A stretch of DNA of 39,235 nt from NCBI GenBank assembly GCA_030611765.1, contig JAUWPE010000010.1, forward strand, positions 1 through 39,235, given 5' to 3'. This stretch comes from Candidatus Cloacimonadota bacterium (GTDB lineage: Bacteria > Cloacimonadota > Cloacimonadia > JGIOTU-2). Below the pieces are notes generated by a model. The model worked only from the letters and a program-made list of their open reading frames with translations, did not search any database and was not told the origin of the DNA. A program made the position numbers and the translations under genes. Shown here piece after piece: positions 1 to 7,525 of this stretch; position 1 is the first letter of the stretch; each line of letters begins with the position of its first letter.

Positions 1-1
1 C

Positions 2-316
2 CGAAAATATCAAGATGGTGTATTATATCTTTCTTCAAATAAGGATCATTCAGGAAGAGGTTTTACAAAAGAAGAAGTGGAAAGTGCAGTCAGGAACGAC
101 GGATTGCAATTATTGGAAAGTGGTTATGCAGATGCACCTCCTTGGAAATCTGACCCTCTTGAAACAGGTCAGAAATCATCTAAAATGAAGATTCCAATTT
201 TATCAAAATTGGCGCCAGTTTTATTTACAGTATGGATTCCGGCCTTTGAACGATTTTACAAAAAGAGACGAAAAGCACATATTGTTTGGGTATTTGGGGT
301 AGTTGATGAAAAATAA
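2..316 (+). CDS. C-terminal part of an unidentified protein (5' end outside window)
   Basis: The frame is open from base 2 to a TAA at 314-316, so this is the last ~104 residues of a gene that begins before the window. I do not recognise the family. The visible part is soluble-looking and basic near its end (FYKKRRKAH), with one moderately hydrophobic stretch (LAPVLFTVWIPAF) about 35 residues from the C-terminus. The in-frame GTG at 77 has no special claim to be a start because the frame is open upstream. Its stop overlaps the start of the flippase-like gene by 11 nt, so the two are probably co-transcribed. A SAM-dependent methyltransferase tail is conceivable but I cannot support it with a motif. 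Confidence 0.6.
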   Translation, partial: RKYQDGVLYLSSNKDHSGRGFTKEEVESAVRNDGLQLLESGYADAPPWKSDPLETGQKSSKMKIPILSKLAPVLFTVWIPAFERFYKKRRKAHIVWVFGVVDEK

Positions 317-1295
317 ATTGAATATTATAATTGGTATGATAATTGGTATTGCCTTTCTTTGTTTGTGGTTTCTCCTGGTTGATATAAATGAAATCTGGTC
401 ATATCTAAAACGATTAAATGTTTTTAATTTATTAATATTTTCATTTTTTTATGTTTTTGCATATTTTATTCGTTCTTATAGATGGCGACTTATATTGAAG
501 CCGATCTTTACTATGAAAATCATTGAATCTTTCTACTATTTTATGGCGGGTATGTTAATTAATTATCTTATCCCAGTTCGAGCGGGTGAGGTTGCAAAAA
601 GTTTTTTTCTTAAGAAAAATGAAGGTGTAAAAATTTCAAAATCCCTTCCTTCAATATTCATCGACAAACTAACTGATTTATTTCCAATTATTGTAATTAT
701 TATACTAATTCCAATTCTATCAATTCCTGTTGGAAGAACACTCACTTGGGTAATTGTCTCCATACTTGCCATATATGCGATATTAATGATTGTTTTGTTA
801 TTATCAGTAAAAAAACCTGAATTTATGCATCTGCTATTGATGAAATTATCGTTTTTCCTTCCCAATAAACTCAAACTTAAACTCGAAGAATTTTTTGTCA
901 GCTTCATTGATGGAATGGGAATTCTCAAAGGACGACTTAAGGACACAATACTGATTTATGTTTTAACAATTGTTGCTGTTTTGTCAGAAGGGTTTTTTGT
1001 ATATATGATTTTTAAAAGTTTAGGACTGCAAGATGTTGGATTTATTAAAATTCTTTTTGGTTATACACTTATGAATCTTACTTATATCTTGCCAACCCCT
1101 CCAGCACAGATTGGTTCAAATGAATTCATGTGGGTTGTGATTTTTTCTTTTGCACTTGGTGTAAATAATAACTTAACCGGGGCTGCCGTTGCAACCGTTC
1201 ATATACTAACAACAATTATGATTTTTTCAATTGGAGCAATATCACTTTCTTCAATTGGGATAAGATTTACAGAGGTTTTGAAATCAAATAATTAA
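306..1295 (+). CDS. Flippase-like / lysylphosphatidylglycerol synthase TM-region protein (UPF0104, AglD-like)
   Basis: A protein of 329 residues that is almost entirely hydrophobic, with about eight membrane segments. The pattern RSYRWR early on, then GMLINYLIPVRAGEVAKSF and FIDKLTDL, is characteristic of the LPG_synthase_TM / YbhN family. These inner-membrane proteins are thought to move or help modify lipid-linked substrates; the real substrate here is unknown. The C-terminal third has the conserved PTPPAQIGSNEF stretch. I chose ATG 306 over TTG 303 because GGGG at 296-299 sits 6 nt upstream. It overlaps the preceding gene by 11 nt. No soluble aminoacyl-transferase (MprF) domain is attached, so lysyl-PG synthesis itself is not supported. 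Confidence 0.85.
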   Translation: MKNKLNIIIGMIIGIAFLCLWFLLVDINEIWSYLKRLNVFNLLIFSFFYVFAYFIRSYRWRLILKPIFTMKIIESFYYFMAGMLINYLIPVRAGEVAKSFFLKKNEGVKISKSLPSIFIDKLTDLFPIIVIIILIPILSIPVGRTLTWVIVSILAIYAILMIVLLLSVKKPEFMHLLLMKLSFFLPNKLKLKLEEFFVSFIDGMGILKGRLKDTILIYVLTIVAVLSEGFFVYMIFKSLGLQDVGFIKILFGYTLMNLTYILPTPPAQIGSNEFMWVVIFSFALGVNNNLTGAAVATVHILTTIMIFSIGAISLSSIGIRFTEVLKSNN

Positions 1296-1299
1296 ATTA

Positions 1300-1328
1300 T
1301 TGACAAAATTATTAAGAGGATTTTTAAA
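1300..1328 (+). promoter_or_regulatory. Candidate promoter for the surface-protein remnant
   Basis: TTGACA at 1300-1305 and TTTAAA at 1323-1328 are separated by 17 nt, and the GGAGGT ribosome binding site follows at 1340-1345. The -10 matches TATAAT at only four of six positions. The placement directly after the flippase stop fits a new transcription unit. Confidence 0.4.
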
Positions 1329-1350
1329 AGGAAAACTATGGAGGTGCGAC

Positions 1351-1608
1351 ATGAAAAGTAAGATAATAACAAGTATTTTATTTTTTGTTATAATAGCAAA
1401 TGTCTATCTATTACAAGCTGATTTAATTACTGTAAACGCTAATGGCGGTGCTCAATTTTTATCAATTCAAGAAGCAATCAATGTGGCAAGTAATGGGGAT
1501 ACAATTTTAGTACATCCAAGTACTTATTATGAAAACATTAATTTCAATGGGAAGAACATTGTTGTTGCATCTTTATTTCTCACAACAGGGAATAAAGATT
1601 GGAGCTGA
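1351..1608 (+). pseudogene. 5' remnant of a secreted beta-helix surface protein
   Basis: ATG 1351 follows a strong GGAGGT at 1340-1345. The 85-residue product has a signal peptide (MKSKIITSILFFVIIAN, then LLQAD) followed by the opening of a right-handed parallel beta-helix domain: a GGAQFLSIQEAIN segment, then GDTILVHPSTYYENINFNGK and NIVVASLFLTTG. In large FCB-group surface proteins this N-terminus leads into hundreds of further residues. Here the frame stops almost at once (TGNKDWS, then TGA). A matching 3' end in the style of such proteins is found at about 3300-4136. I infer that this is the front half of a gene cut by recombination or deletion. An expressed short secreted peptide cannot be excluded. 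Confidence 0.7.
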
Positions 1609-1681
1609 AAACCAGCAAATAACTAGAATAATGCTATAATTGAAACTTATATGGGACGGAAAATTTATTAGGAGTAACCAA

Positions 1682-3049
1682 ATGACTAAGGAAAAATTTT
1701 TAGCTAGGTATGATAAATTAAGATTAGATGAAAAGAAAAACTATAAGCAGATTGATGCTCTTTTTTTGAATACCATAGAAAGTGAAGGAATCGATTTTTT
1801 TATCAAAAATAAGATATTGTCAAGATTGGCAAGATGCGAAAAAACAATATATCTGTACTGCCAAACATGTGAAAAAAATTTGGATAGTCTCAGCAGAGTT
1901 GAAATAATGGCATTATTTTACAGCTATCTGCACCTCTCTAAAGTAAAGAAGGCAAGAGCGATTCTAACATTGCTTGATTTATCAAACACATCAACATACG
2001 ATGAAGTCTTGAGTGGCTTAGCATGTGGGAAATTTGTTAAAAAAAGGCATAACCCTTTCATTATTAAATATGATCTTACTATCAAGGAAAAAATATTTTA
2101 CTTGATCGAAGGTATCGACAGCATCATAGATTTTATAAAAACTGGATACGATAACTTCCTGCTGAGACACATCTATCTTACCATTCTAAATGGAGATAGA
2201 TATGCCTTTATTGGCCCATTCATTAAGGAGATATTCATAAATACCGCTATCTATGAAATAAATGAGTATAACAGAAAGGTATTCCAACATTGTCTTGTGC
2301 ATGAATATACTCATCTTTATCAAAATCAATATTATACTTGGGGACTTTTAAAAGAAAAAAAGGAGGGAAGTGTTTGGAGGTTTGTTAATGAAATGTTTGC
2401 TGACTTTAAAGCATATAAATTTTTAGGTGTGTTGGATAGATACGCGGTACAGTCCAATTACTGTGCTTATCACCTTATAAATTCCAAAACTTTTACAATT
2501 GATGATATCTTGTATAGATTTACTGAGTGTACAAAAAGTACAAAAAAGAAATTGATAAGCTATCGATTTTTAGTTTCCTTTTGCATGTTCTTGATTGATA
2601 AATATGGATACGATCGGATTAATAAGCTCCCTGCTGCCAGCAGGGATTATGACCATGGACACTCGTTTCTAAAATATTTGATCCTTTATTTTGGCTGCGA
2701 TATAGAAATATTATTAAGGCAATGGAAAAAGAATATTTTGACTGATCATAAGCCAACACCTTCCCAATGTACGGATGATATTGTAGATTGCTTCAAGGTA
2801 GAAGGGGTTGATGACAAAAGTATTATCTTGTCCTATTCAGCCAAATACTACCTGTCTGTCTGGGACAATATAATAACATACAGTGGTGAAAGATTGATAG
2901 AGAGGGATGAAGTGACCAAACACAAATATCTAAAAGAAGGAAAGTTTAAAATTGATAAACAAAATTTGAAATTTGGAGAATTGGATGTTTTCATCCATTT
3001 TTACCAATATAGCCAGTATTACAAGATTGATTTGGTGAAATATATATAA
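1682..3049 (+). CDS. HEYTH zinc metalloprotease-like protein, family not recognised
   Basis: A 455-residue protein. ATG 1682 was chosen because AGGAG at 1670-1674 lies 7 nt upstream; the frame could open earlier at TTG 1640, without a site. Residues 207-211 are HEYTH, followed by LYQNQYYTW, and a second acidic motif NEMFADF places a glutamate at residue 237. HExxH plus a glutamate about 26 residues downstream is the gluzincin zinc arrangement (two His, one Glu). The N-terminal 200 residues are mostly helical and lack a signal peptide or membrane segment. The C-terminal ~80 residues look beta-rich. A putative lipoprotein gene follows after 12 nt. The gene sits between two pieces of a broken surface-protein gene, so it may be an acquired insert. 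Peptidase activity is inferred from the motif only. Confidence 0.75.
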   Translation: MTKEKFLARYDKLRLDEKKNYKQIDALFLNTIESEGIDFFIKNKILSRLARCEKTIYLYCQTCEKNLDSLSRVEIMALFYSYLHLSKVKKARAILTLLDLSNTSTYDEVLSGLACGKFVKKRHNPFIIKYDLTIKEKIFYLIEGIDSIIDFIKTGYDNFLLRHIYLTILNGDRYAFIGPFIKEIFINTAIYEINEYNRKVFQHCLVHEYTHLYQNQYYTWGLLKEKKEGSVWRFVNEMFADFKAYKFLGVLDRYAVQSNYCAYHLINSKTFTIDDILYRFTECTKSTKKKLISYRFLVSFCMFLIDKYGYDRINKLPAASRDYDHGHSFLKYLILYFGCDIEILLRQWKKNILTDHKPTPSQCTDDIVDCFKVEGVDDKSIILSYSAKYYLSVWDNIITYSGERLIERDEVTKHKYLKEGKFKIDKQNLKFGELDVFIHFYQYSQYYKIDLVKYI

Positions 3050-3061
3050 AAAGGAGGAATT

Positions 3062-3316
3062 ATGTATATAATATCAAGATATGTCATTATTATTTATTGC
3101 ATACTTATTATGGGATCATGCTCTAACACCTATCAGAAATTTAGGGTTTCTGTTACAGAAGAGATAGAATTGTGGGACAACAACGTGGCAGGAAAAGCTC
3201 AAGCCCTAAAAAGTGATTATTTATTAGTGTACCGTGGTTTTGAACCATTTTATGCAATAATTAAAATTAATGATGGAAAAATGGAAGAAGTCGCAATATT
3301 TGGTAGGTTACATTAA
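3062..3316 (+). CDS. Short putative lipoprotein, possibly truncated
   Basis: ATG 3062 has an excellent ribosome binding site (AAGGAGG just upstream). The 84-residue product starts with a hydrophobic stretch ending ILIMGSC, a lipobox-like cleavage site with Cys20 as the acylated residue. The remaining ~64 residues are soluble, with short beta-prone segments (YLLVYRGFEPFYAIIKIND). It lies 12 nt after the metalloprotease gene, so the pair is probably one operon. Its last ~50 nt overlap the beginning of the surface-protein 3' remnant in another frame, which suggests that the original C-terminus was lost at a recombination junction near 3300. I do not recognise a family. Confidence 0.55.
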   Translation: MYIISRYVIIIYCILIMGSCSNTYQKFRVSVTEEIELWDNNVAGKAQALKSDYLLVYRGFEPFYAIIKINDGKMEEVAIFGRLH

Positions 3317-4136
3317 CTTAGATAATCTGCAATTGTTGGTCGCTGATGTAAGTCTTGATTCTACTGTCTCAGCTTTGGACGCAACTATGATTCTACAATA
3401 TGGAGTTGGAATTATTGACACTTTGCCCTATCAGCCGGGATCATCCTACATAGCTAATGGTGATATAACAATGGAGGATCAAGTATATACCGGCGATCCC
3501 ATTGATGTGCCGATAATAATCACAAATGCAGAAAATATTTTTTCTTTCGAGGGTGTAATTCATTTTGACCCTGAATGTTTAACATTATCTGACGTTTATT
3601 GGTCTGAATATTTGGATGGTTTTTATATATGGACAGATGTTGAGTGTGGTGAATTTAAACTCGTAGTATCTGGAACTTTGCCATATGAGGAATACGGCGT
3701 GATGGCAACAATTAGATTTTATCCTAAAGATGGATTTAATACTAATGATTCAACAGTTGTATGTTTCGAAAATCTAAGATGGAATGAAAATGATATTATG
3801 CATAATGTTGCAACATCAATTATTACAAATAATTATGGAGCTAACAATCCTCAAGAACCAGAATTTATACTTCGCCAAAATAGTCCCAATCCATTTGCAT
3901 ATAACACAAAAATCCAATACTCGATGCCTTTGGGAAGCGCTGTTTCTCTGAAAATATATAATATAAAGGGTGAACTTATTGTTGATCTGGTTAATGAATT
4001 CAAAAACAAGGGTTCATATGATGTTGTCTGGGATGGTAGAGATAAATACGGTAATAAAGCTGTTAACGGGATTTATTTCTATAAATTTATTAGTGGCGAC
4101 TCAGAGATTATAAAAAGGATGATACTGCTTAGATAG
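3270..4136 (+). pseudogene. 3' remnant of a surface protein: dockerin-like, cohesin-like and T9SS-type sorting domains
   Basis: The open frame runs from ATG 3270 (no ribosome binding site, inside the lipoprotein gene) to TAG 4136. Homologous-looking sequence begins near 3309. The first part (VADVSLDSTVSALDATMILQ) resembles a dockerin calcium-binding repeat. Next comes a ~120-residue beta domain of cohesin type (IDVPIIITNAENIFSFEGVIHFDPE, abbreviated here). The last ~85 residues are a FlgD-like/type A sorting tail: NSPNPFAYNTKI, LKIYNIKGELI, WDGRDKYGNKAVNGIYFYK, ending KRMILLR. That tail is used in FCB bacteria to export and anchor proteins through type IX secretion. There is no signal peptide on this piece, so it could not be exported as it stands. 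The 1351-1608 piece supplies the kind of N-terminus it lacks. Confidence 0.7.
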
Positions 4137-4168
4137 TTAGATAGATTTGAAATAGGATATTAACCGGA

Positions 4169-4963
4169 TTACAATTTAAAAATGGACTTCAGTTTATTTT
4201 TCAGTGATCCGGATTTTTTCCTTTCATCGAAATAACCTTCAAAATTATGAATGAGGGGTTCGTTATTAAGAATTCTCTTTGGGTTTTCATAAAAAAGGAT
4301 TTGTGCAATTGCTTCAGAATGATTTGAGGCGACAAAATCATAAGCATCTTTCATAAGTATTGGACGTTTTTTTAGACCATGCACGTCCGACGCAATAAGG
4401 TGAACGCATCCGATATTGAGCATTTTTAATGCGAGGTCTCTCACTGCGTTTCCATACACTCCGAGAATACTTCCGCTGTTCATTTGAATATATATTTCTC
4501 TATTTACGATCGTAAGCAGGTAGTCGATATTGTTCATAAAAGGTGAAAATCTCTCTGCATGCGCTATAATTGGTCGAAATCCTTCTTGCTGAAAGTTAAA
4601 AAGGATCTCTTCAAAATTGTCTGGAAAACGTTGCAGTTCAGTTTCAATCAGAATATAATTACTCTGTGCTAGTGTAAGGTTTTCTCTTTTGACTTTGCTT
4701 ATCACATCGGGTTCACAATAGAGTTCTGCGCCGGGATGTATTTTAATACTAAGCTCCCGCTCCTCAATAATATCTTGCACTTCAATAAGCTTTCTGTCAA
4801 TTATACTGCGAGTATTTTCATACACGCCGGAAATGATATGCGGTGTGGCGACAAGTTCTGTTACTCCTTGATTGGCAAGTGCTTGTAATATCTCAAAGCT
4901 CTCGAATATATCCTGTGCCCCATCATCGATACCGGGAAGCACATGTGTATGAATGTCGATCAT
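4169..4963 (-). CDS. PHP-domain phosphatase, CpsB/CapC (YwqE) family
   Basis: 264 residues, the normal length for manganese-dependent PHP tyrosine phosphatases of the CpsB/YwqE type. The metal ligands are visible: MIDIHTHVLPGIDDGA at the N-terminus (HxH plus DD), ATPH, GAELYCEP, HAERF, and ASDVHG near the C-terminus. Known members remove phosphate from tyrosine kinases that control capsule or exopolysaccharide export. No such kinase or polysaccharide cluster is in this window. Instead, the gene starts 5 nt after the GGGP synthase stop, without its own clear ribosome binding site, as the last gene of the prenyl-lipid operon. That context makes a role in lipid phosphate removal possible, but this is inference. 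Confidence 0.88.
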   Translation of the reverse strand: MIDIHTHVLPGIDDGAQDIFESFEILQALANQGVTELVATPHIISGVYENTRSIIDRKLIEVQDIIEERELSIKIHPGAELYCEPDVISKVKRENLTLAQSNYILIETELQRFPDNFEEILFNFQQEGFRPIIAHAERFSPFMNNIDYLLTIVNREIYIQMNSGSILGVYGNAVRDLALKMLNIGCVHLIASDVHGLKKRPILMKDAYDFVASNHSEAIAQILFYENPKRILNNEPLIHNFEGYFDERKKSGSLKNKLKSIFKL

Positions 4964-4968
4964 ATCAG

Positions 4969-5715
4969 CTATGAATGAATTGCGTCTGCAAATTCTTTAA
5001 TAAGATCGGTCTGATTGTTCTTTTCAATGGCAGTGCCGATCACTATAAAATCTGCGCCTGCCGATACTTTTTCTCTGGCTTCTTCAGGAGTTCTTATACC
5101 ACCCCCGATGATCATTGGAATGGAAATATTTTCTTTAACCTTCTTGATCATTTCTGTTGGGACTGACTGTTTTGCTCCGCTTCCAGCATCAAAGAAGATA
5201 ACCTTCATGCCAAGATATTGAGCTGCAAGTGCATGCGAAACTGCAATGTCATATTTAGTTCTTGGAATTGGCAGACTATTGCTCATAAACTGTACTGAAG
5301 TGAGTGAACCGGATTCGATAAGGAAGTATCCTGTAGGAATTGCTTCGACCTCGTATTTTTTGATAAGAGGTGCTGTCCGAACCTGCTCTCCGATAAGCAA
5401 TTGAGGATTTCTGCTGCTCATCATACTTAGGAAGAGGATCGCATCGGCATAAGGGGAAACAAAATTGAATATGCCAGGGAATACAAGCACCGGTATTGTT
5501 ACTTGTTTTTTTATGACCCTCACAGTTTCATTAAAATTATTTTTGACCATCAAGCTGCCGCCAAGCAGAATTACATCTACACCATTGAGTTGGCATTTTT
5601 CAGCAAGCTTTGCAGATTCTACAGGATCTTGCTTGTCAGGATCAATAAGACAAAAGAAGCCGGCTTTTTTCTTACTTTTAATTGAATATAAAAATTGTAA
5701 TATGTTATCTTTCAT
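4969..5715 (-). CDS. Geranylgeranylglyceryl phosphate synthase (GGGPS, group II-like)
   Basis: Joins GGPP to sn-glycerol-1-phosphate, making the first ether bond of archaeal-type membrane lipids. I count 248 residues from ATG 5715, which overlaps the UbiA stop as ATGA and follows GGGTGG; an in-frame ATG at 5727 lacks such a site. This is a TIM-barrel: LIDPDK (23-28) for glycerol phosphate, LGGS (51-54), FPG (79-81), GYFLIESG (129-136), FDAGSGA (175-181) and the phosphate-binding GGGIRTPEEA (204-213). The segment FLSMMSSRNPQLLIGEQV matches group II enzymes of Bacteroidetes and some methanogens, which are geranylgeranyl-specific, more than Bacillus PcrB (heptaprenyl). It sits between a UbiA prenyltransferase and a PHP phosphatase, downstream of a prenyl synthase, as expected for the pathway. 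Confidence 0.92.
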   Translation of the reverse strand: MKDNILQFLYSIKSKKKAGFFCLIDPDKQDPVESAKLAEKCQLNGVDVILLGGSLMVKNNFNETVRVIKKQVTIPVLVFPGIFNFVSPYADAILFLSMMSSRNPQLLIGEQVRTAPLIKKYEVEAIPTGYFLIESGSLTSVQFMSNSLPIPRTKYDIAVSHALAAQYLGMKVIFFDAGSGAKQSVPTEMIKKVKENISIPMIIGGGIRTPEEAREKVSAGADFIVIGTAIEKNNQTDLIKEFADAIHS

Positions 5716-6548
5716 TGTGCCACCCATAAAATAATTAAAAATAGAAGCATGTGTACTTTCATAAAACTTTCCGAATATTTTGCTGTTTTTGTGGTTGTCT
5801 TAATTAAAAGTATTATCAAATCAATTAGAAGCAAAAATGCAATAGCAATCAATAATAAGATGAAGAATGTTAAGGAATAAAATCCAGGATAACACCAAAT
5901 AATTGTTGCTGTGAATCCTATCCAGAAGAGCAGTGAGAGCAGAAGTGTTTTTTTGTCACCCCACAAAAGCGGAAGAGTTTTTGCGTCAGCAGAACTGTCG
6001 CCATTTTTGTCTTCTATATCTTTAACGAGTTCTCTTATCATAGAATAGAAAAATGCACATAACGCTACAAAGAACGCATTTCTGAGATTGTTTGTAATAA
6101 AGCTGCCAAACAGAAAGGTGGAAGCAGTCACGAAGGCGACAAGAAGATTTCCCCAGAAATGTATTCTTTTACTTTTCATTGCGTAAACATATAGCAGGAA
6201 TGAATTTAAAGCAGCGATCGCGATCATCCACAGATTTCGTAAAAAGATACTAATAATTATTCCCGTAATAAAGAGACAAATCGCATAATATTTTGCCTTT
6301 CTGGGAGAAATCATACCTGAAGGTAAAACTCTTTCTTTCCGATTGATCATATCGATTGTATAATCATAGTAATCATTGATCACATAACCTCCTCCTGAGA
6401 TAAGTGCTGCTGCAATGCCTGCAAGAAGGGGATAAAAGAGCGGATATGCGGTCACTTTGTAGTAGGCGCCGAAGAGGACTGCGATCAAAACAAACAGAAA
6501 ATTCAGTGGTCTGAGGATGCGAATATATGCCAGGAAGCTTTGTATCAC
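5712..6548 (-). CDS. UbiA-family prenyltransferase, probable digeranylgeranylglyceryl phosphate synthase
   Basis: 278 residues with eight to nine predicted membrane helices. Both aspartate-rich motifs that bind Mg-diphosphate are intact: NDYYDYTIDMIN (58-69) and the RELVKDIEDKNGD segment (172-184), followed by TLP. Family members move a prenyl group onto an acceptor: quinone precursors, chlorophyllide, heme, or GGGP in archaea. The neighbours, a prenyl diphosphate synthase upstream and GGGP synthase downstream with a 4-nt overlap, make the DGGGP synthase role (second ether bond) the best reading. The start is GTG 6548, sharing one base with the TAG of the upstream gene (TAGTG). No ubiquinone or menaquinone genes are nearby to suggest the alternative. 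Confidence 0.85.
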   Translation of the reverse strand: MIQSFLAYIRILRPLNFLFVLIAVLFGAYYKVTAYPLFYPLLAGIAAALISGGGYVINDYYDYTIDMINRKERVLPSGMISPRKAKYYAICLFITGIIISIFLRNLWMIAIAALNSFLLYVYAMKSKRIHFWGNLLVAFVTASTFLFGSFITNNLRNAFFVALCAFFYSMIRELVKDIEDKNGDSSADAKTLPLLWGDKKTLLLSLLFWIGFTATIIWCYPGFYSLTFFILLLIAIAFLLLIDLIILLIKTTTKTAKYSESFMKVHMLLFLIILWVAQ

Positions 6549-7438
6549 TAGGGAATTCTGTCATGAATACGTTCTACAATTTCAAGGAGAACGTTATTAT
6601 TTGGTATGTATTTGATGATATTCTGTGCGTCATAAATGAGTTTTAGAGCTTGTCGCTTTGATTCTTCAATACCAAGAAGTGTAGGATAGGTGACTTTTTC
6701 ATTGCGCTGATCTTCACCAGATTCCTTGTCGAGTAGGTCGTCTGCTCCAACTTCATCGAGAATATCATCGATAACCTGATATGCAAGTCCGATATTCAGT
6801 GCAAAGTCACTTAACGCATTGGTTATCTGCTCTGTGGCATTTGCCAAAATACATGCGCAACGCTCAGCCGCACGGAGAAGAGCACCTGTTTTTTTAAGAT
6901 GAATATCTCTCAATATATGCAGTTTAACTCTTTTCTGTGAAGAAGTAATATCAACTACCTGTCCGCCGATCATACCTCTTGTGGATGCAGCTTCGATGAG
7001 CTCTTCAAGGCATTGGATAGCTTTTTTGCTGTTGCGAAGTTTGAGAACTGTTTCGAATCCTTTTGTCATGAGCGCATCGCCGGCAAGAATCGCAATGGCA
7101 TTACCGAATTTTTTATGGCAACTCGGTTTTCCGCGGCGTTCATCAGCGTTATCAATAAAAGGCAGATCGTCATGGACCAGCGAAGCAGTATGAAGCATTT
7201 CAATCGCACAGGCGACAGGAAGTGCCTGCTGTATAGCCCTTTTATCACGTCTGTTCACAAGCATCTCATAGGTCGCCAGCATCAACGTGGGACGGAGACG
7301 CTTACCTCCAGCCAACACAGAATATCTCATTGCACGATGAATTATCTCTGGTTTTGTATTATCCGAATCGAGATATTTCGCAAGAGCTTTATTGATAAGC
7401 TCTCTTCTATTTTCAAAATATTTATCTATTATCAACAA
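6548..7438 (-). CDS. Polyprenyl (probably geranylgeranyl) diphosphate synthase
   Basis: About 296 residues, IspA/CrtE-like trans-prenyl synthase that condenses IPP with allylic diphosphates in the cytosol. The GGKRLRP substrate loop lies at 44-50, the first aspartate-rich motif DDLPFID at 90-96 (DDx4D, bacterial type) and the second at 224-228 (DDILD). Residue -5 to the first motif is Ala85, where C15-making bacterial FPP synthases usually have Tyr; a small residue there lets the chain grow to C20 or longer. The start is uncertain: AGGAGG at 7440-7445 is followed by two TTG codons at 7438 and 7435, and the second is better spaced. It is first in the operon with UbiA and GGGPS and would supply their GGPP. 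Confidence 0.9.
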   Translation of the reverse strand: MLIIDKYFENRRELINKALAKYLDSDNTKPEIIHRAMRYSVLAGGKRLRPTLMLATYEMLVNRRDKRAIQQALPVACAIEMLHTASLVHDDLPFIDNADERRGKPSCHKKFGNAIAILAGDALMTKGFETVLKLRNSKKAIQCLEELIEAASTRGMIGGQVVDITSSQKRVKLHILRDIHLKKTGALLRAAERCACILANATEQITNALSDFALNIGLAYQVIDDILDEVGADDLLDKESGEDQRNEKVTYPTLLGIEESKRQALKLIYDAQNIIKYIPNNNVLLEIVERIHDRIP

Positions 7439-7459
7439 TCCTCCTGAGATAACGAACTT

Positions 7460-7493
7460 ATTGTAAAGTGCAAAACTCGCAAATTCTTGTCAA
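7460..7493 (-). promoter_or_regulatory. Candidate promoter of the ether-lipid operon
   Basis: On the minus strand, TTGACA (7493-7488) and TACAAT (7465-7460) lie upstream of the AGGAGG of the prenyl synthase gene. The spacing between them is 22 nt, longer than the 17 nt of ordinary sigma-70 promoters, so the pairing is tentative. The position, in the 87-nt gap after priA, is right. Confidence 0.3.
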
Positions 7494-7525
7494 CTTTTCC
7501 AGCTTCAATTGGAATTTAACTTCCT

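Noticed and set aside
4130-4170. Terminator between the convergent surface remnant and the phosphatase gene
   Set aside because: No stem of useful length with a T-run on either strand.
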